Source of the DNA: Alectoria sarmentosa
Lineage: Eukaryota > Ascomycota > Lecanoromycetes > Lecanorales > Parmeliaceae
Direction of reading: 5' to 3'
DNA length: 10,446 nt
Assembly (NCBI GenBank): GCA_009733775.1
Contig: WOGZ01000634.1
Location: 1 to 10,446 of the forward strand
This document shows, one piece after another, positions 8,102 through 10,446 of the stretch (position 1 is its first letter; each line of letters begins with the position of its first letter). The position numbers and the translations under genes are program-made. Below the pieces are notes generated by a model. It was not told where the DNA came from. It did no database searches and worked only from the letters and a program-made list of their open reading frames with translations.

Positions 8102-8878
8102 ATTTCATTAATAATTAATTAAATTAAAACATTATTCGAACGTTTTAATATCATCGATTAAAATATTTTAAAAATAATAATTAATGATAAAAATTCGAAG
8201 TTTTTATCGAAATTATGAATTTCGCTTTTTAAATTTTTGAAATACAATTGCTTTATTCGATAATTTATCATTTTTAAACGAACAAAATTAACGAACATAT
8301 TAATCAAATTACGAAAATCGCGTTATAATATTTCGTGCATATATTCGAAAAATCATTCATATGATTTAAGATTTTATCTCGAATTTAAATTATTTTAAAC
8401 GATTCGTTAATTTCGAATAACGTTATTTTCAATCAAATTGTTTACGAATTTACGTCGAATAAATCGTTGAATTTTTTGAAACTTTTTTTTTAAAATAAAT
8501 CATATAAAAGCACGCGTTATTATAAAAAACGCAATCGATTTTACTTAAATATCACACAAGTTTCATTATAATCGTTAATATCATTTTATATTTTTTAAAA
8601 TCAATAATTGAATCTTATTACGCCTTTATAAAGATTATAAAATCTCATTTATTTTAAACGTTATCAAGAAATTCACGTAATAATATATTGAATTTTTTAA
8701 AATCATTAAAAAAGTTGATAAATTAATATACAAATTTATCGTTTTGAAAAATTGATGAATATATTCGATTTTCATTATATGATAATTTAAATCGTATTTA
8801 AATTTATAAAAAAATTCTTTTCGACGTCCCCGCTCTCAATATATCTTTTTTATATTTATTAATAAAAACGAAACCGAA
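8102..8878 (+). pseudogene. pol: Ty3/Gypsy integrase relic (core and C-terminus)
   Basis: NILKIIINDKNSKFLSKL (8162-8215) stands for the G-x-P-x-x-I-x-S-D-R-D-x-K-F motif. The catalytic Asp at 8186 is kept, Ser and the second Asp are Asn, and the Trp before it is TAA (8159). The frame then shifts by about 8250. In the new frame YHF*TNKINEHINQ (8266-8307) stands for the Y-H-P-Q-T-D-G-Q-S-E-R-T-N-Q motif, with catalytic Glu kept at 8293. A long IFNQIVYEFTSNKSLN segment (to about 8475) fits the T-P-x-E-x-x-Y-G-F motif. The frame shifts back near the T9 run (8493-8501). From 8531 the first frame runs on through ILLRLYKDYKI, IEFFKIIKKVDKLIYKF (from 8687) and SFRRPR (8816-8833). These fit the L-R-L-H-x-G-Y, G-P-F and P-F-R-R-P-R segments of fungal Gypsy elements. 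Confidence 0.87.
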
Positions 8879-9346
8879 AATTACGAGATCGAAAGATTTT
8901 TTAATAAAAAAATATTACGCAAAAAATATGAATTTATTATCAAATATCTTATACGATGAAAAGATTATGAATTTGAATTTGATAAATGATATAACGTTAA
9001 AAAACTCGACGACGTCGAAAAACTTATTTAGAATTACGACGAAAAAATGAAACGCATACACGTCTCATTTCAAAGACTTTCGATATTCGTTTCAAAAATC
9101 TCGTTATCGATGATTTCTTTAACAAATTCATTTCGTAATCAAAAAGCTCGTTTTAATTCATGAAAATCGCGTTTTAAGATATCGCAATTAATTCAGATCA
9201 TAATAAAAATGCAAATTTCGATAAAAATTTCGACGAGAAATCCGGTTTTTAAAAGACGTTAAATCACGATTTCGACTTTTATTTCGAATGTTTCGAACAT
9301 TTTTGATATTACGACGTTACTGTCTAGGCCCTCCGCGGAGATTTAA
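8879..9346 (+). pseudogene. pol: Ty3/Gypsy chromodomain and C-terminal tail relic
   Basis: Chromodomains at the end of chromovirus integrases read histone methylation marks and steer integration into heterochromatin. Here NYEIERFFNKK (8879-8911) begins the domain. YLIR*KDYEFEFDK*YNV (8945-8998) stands for the Y-L-V-R-W-K-G-Y-...-W-Y-N-V core, and LDDVEKLI (from about 9005) followed by NYDEKMK is the closing helix. The first aromatic residue, Tyr 8882, is kept. Both Trp codons of the aromatic cage are now TGA (8957-8959 and 8987-8989). After the domain the frame runs about 290 bp as a Ser/Arg/Ile-rich tail with few stops to TAA 9344. Its last codons (SRPSAEI) are almost unaltered in base composition. 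The match is to the family pattern; no closer identity can be given. Confidence 0.82.
9317..9341. other. GC island with CTCCGCGGAG palindrome at repeat edge
   Basis: This short block keeps CT, CC, GG and AG steps that are otherwise almost absent to its left, and holds a perfect 10-bp palindrome CTCCGCGGAG (9331-9340). It lies at the last codons of the Gypsy relic. It may mark where strong mutation pressure ends, or be a conserved site near the element's 3' end. Confidence 0.45.
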
Positions 9347-9458
9347 AACTATAATATAACGGTTGTTTAATGATTGTATATCTATTTTAAATGTACATCG
9401 ATTATACATCGGTTGAAAAACGATTTAAAAATTCGATATATAATTGAGACTTTTTGGA
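9347..9458. other. Spacer before the minisatellite
   Basis: AT-rich sequence with no gene. Its right half (about 9402-9459) resembles 10388-10441 on the far side of the minisatellite: both read TTATA, then ATCG..TGAAAAAC, a TTAAA.AATCG block and AACTTTTTG/GACTTTTTG. The similarity is imperfect. Confidence 0.4.
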
Positions 9459-9700
9459 AGAAGTCACACAATCATATTCATGGCCATCGCAATCACAGAT
9501 TCATAATCATCGCAATCACATATTCATTCATGGCCATCGCAATCACATATTCATGGCCATCGCAGTCACATATTCATGGTCATCGCAGTCACAGATTCAT
9601 ACTCATCGCAATCACAGACCCATATCCATCGCAATCACAAACCCATACCCATCGCAGTCACATACTTATGACCATCGCAGTCACATATCCATGGCTGCTG
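9459..9700 (-). repeat. Minisatellite, left arm (23-bp units)
   Basis: On the + strand a unit of the form CGCAATCACATATTCATGGCCAT is repeated. The CGC starts fall at 9488, 9511, 9538, 9561, 9584, 9607, 9630, 9653 and 9676, with a degenerate CGC-less unit before them (about 9459) and TGC at 9699 after them. Spacing is 23 bp except 29 for the first and 27 for one unit that carries an extra TTCA. About 11 units in all. The unit is the reverse complement of the short unit in the right arm. Variation between units is largely A/G and C/T. Open frames at 9374-9772 and 9454-9711 are read through these repeats and are rich in His, Ser and Ile; they are not supported as genes. Confidence 0.9.
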
Positions 9701-9746
9701 CAACCACATGATCATCGCCATCATAATGATCATGATCATGTGGTTG
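9701..9746. repeat. Perfect 15-bp inverted repeat at the array switch point
   Basis: CAACCACATGATCAT (9701-9715) pairs perfectly with ATGATCATGTGGTTG (9732-9746) across a 16-base spacer. The pairing continues imperfectly outward because the two arrays are mutually inverted. This is the point at which the repeat orientation switches, and it could extrude as a hairpin or cruciform. Confidence 0.9.
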
Positions 9747-10258
9747 TAGTGGGAATGGCCATGACCATGTGATTGCAATGATCATGGGTATGTGATTGCA
9801 GTGGATACGGCCATGGATATATGGTTGCAGTGGGTACGGCCACGACCATGTGGTTGCAATAAGAACGGCCATGACCATGTGGTTACAATGACCATGGGTA
9901 TGTGATTGCAATGGGTACGGCCATAGGTATGTGGTTGCAGTGGGTACGGCCACGACCATGTGGTTGCAGTGGGTATGGCCATGGGTATGTGGTTGCAGTG
10001 GGAACGGCCATGACCATGTGGTTGCAATGACCATGGATATGTGATTGCAGTGGGTACGGTCATGGGTATGTGATTGTAGTGGGTACGGTCACGACCATGT
10101 GGTTGCAATGAATATGGCCATGGGTATGTGATTGCAATGGGTACGGTTATGGATATGTGGTTGCAGTGGATACGATCATGATCATGTGATTGTAATGAGT
10201 ACGACCATGAATATATGATTGCGATGATCACGGGTATGTGATGAAAATGAATATGTGA
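9747..10258 (+). repeat. Minisatellite, right arm (29- and 23-bp units)
   Basis: On the + strand units resemble TTGCAGTGGGTACGGCCATG plus ACCATGTGG (29 bp); a shorter 23-bp form lacks the six bases around GGTACG. Unit starts (TTGCA or variants) fall at 9744, 9773, 9796, 9825, 9854, 9883, 9906, 9935, 9964, 9993, 10022, 10045, 10074, 10103, 10132, 10161, 10190, 10219 and about 10242. The GC content is about twice that of the flanks, and GG and CC steps are common, so the array was not mutated like its neighbours. The outermost units are more AT-rich. Minus-strand open frames 9681-10034 and 9782-10261 (His/Pro/Thr/Tyr-rich) follow simply from the lack of stops in the repeated strand and are probably not genes. 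Confidence 0.92.
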
Positions 10259-10446
10259 CAATCAAAAAACCAAAAAACGATTGTTTGATGATTAATTAAC
10301 CAATAACGTTATAAAAGTTATTCAACCGCTTTTGGTTTTAAGAAAGACGTTGAGTTTTTTGATTGATTGAACAACGATTGAATAACGATTATATAATCGA
10401 TGAAAAACTGTTAAATAATCGTTATAAATCGAACTTTTTGATCGTA
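10259..10446. other. AT-rich right flank with no gene
   Basis: No coding relic is recognised. The segment contains repeated short motifs such as AACGATTG and AACGATTA, and a partial match (10388-10441) to the left flank of the minisatellite (9402-9459). Confidence 0.45.

Larger units (their letters stand above)
8096..9346 (+). mobile_element. Ty3/Gypsy (chromovirus-type) retrotransposon relic, 3' part
   Basis: On the + strand the decayed reading contains the second half of a Ty3/Gypsy integrase core, its C-terminal domain and a C-terminal chromodomain, in that order. The chromodomain assigns it to the chromovirus branch. It begins abruptly at the outer edge of LTR D, in the middle of the integrase core, so the 5' part (gag, protease, RT) is missing from this window. 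This fits insertion of the Copia/LTR block into the Gypsy element. The frame ends at TAA 9344-9346, just after a less altered GC island. No LTR of this element can be recognised. Confidence 0.85.

Noticed and set aside
1..9346. Organellar genome, or an AT-rich bacterium or parasite, as the source.
   Set aside because: Two eukaryotic LTR retrotransposon families with transition-type damage explain the AT-richness. No organellar genes or dense intact coding regions are present.
9960..10010. Possible G-quadruplex from recurrent GGG runs.
   Set aside because: The runs are spaced by more than ten bases in most cases, so a stable quadruplex is not convincing.
9459..10258. CRISPR-like array, because of regular short repeats.
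   Set aside because: There are no unique spacers. Units are contiguous, diverged and inverted in the middle, and the context is a fungal repeat block.
9374..10261. Four overlapping open frames of 85-159 codons, rich in His, Pro, Ser and Thr, on both strands of the minisatellite.
   Set aside because: They arise because the repeated unit lacks stops on one strand and its length cycles through all three frames. There is no single favoured frame, no promoter and no domain.

Overview
This window looks like an AT-rich, gene-free block of a filamentous fungal genome, most likely a Pezizomycotina ascomycete. That assignment is an inference. It rests on two retrotransposon relics that read like fungal Ty1/Copia and Ty3/Gypsy polyproteins, and on saturating C-to-T and G-to-A change of the kind left by repeat-induced point mutation (RIP). 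I find no intact gene, no tRNA or rRNA, no CRISPR array and no bacterial-type operon. Nearly all short open frames are by-products of AT-richness or of tandem repeats.

Layout. Positions 1-237 are the 3' part of a long terminal repeat (copy A). It abuts a second, internally deleted LTR copy (B, about 238-728). From 729 to about 6962 lies the body of a Copia (Pseudoviridae-type) element on the + strand: an unrecognised leader (729 to about 2200), then gag (about 2220-2960), protease (about 3029-3560), integrase (about 3590-4250), a once Ser/Thr/Pro-rich linker (about 4271-5190), reverse transcriptase (about 5200-5945), RNase H (about 5946-6482) and a non-coding tail. The most complete LTR copy (C, about 6963-7782) follows, and directly abuts a fourth, 5'-truncated copy (D, 7783-8095). 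At about 8096 the sequence changes to the 3' part of a Ty3/Gypsy pol: integrase core, integrase C-terminus and a chromodomain, ending at a stop at 9344. The simplest reading is that the Copia/LTR block is nested inside an older Ty3/Gypsy element whose 5' part lies left of the window.

From about 9459 to 10258 the composition changes to a much more GC-rich minisatellite. Its left arm (about 11 units, mostly 23 bp) and right arm (about 19 units of 29 or 23 bp) are in opposite orientation, head to head around a perfect 15-bp inverted repeat (9701-9715 / 9732-9746). AT-rich sequence resumes to the end.

I see no working new molecular system here. The parts worth a second look are the mutation spectrum, in which CpG is strikingly spared and CpC/CpT depleted; the LTR-LTR junctions on both sides of the Copia body; frame changes that fall at homopolymer tracts; and the head-to-head minisatellite that escaped the mutation.
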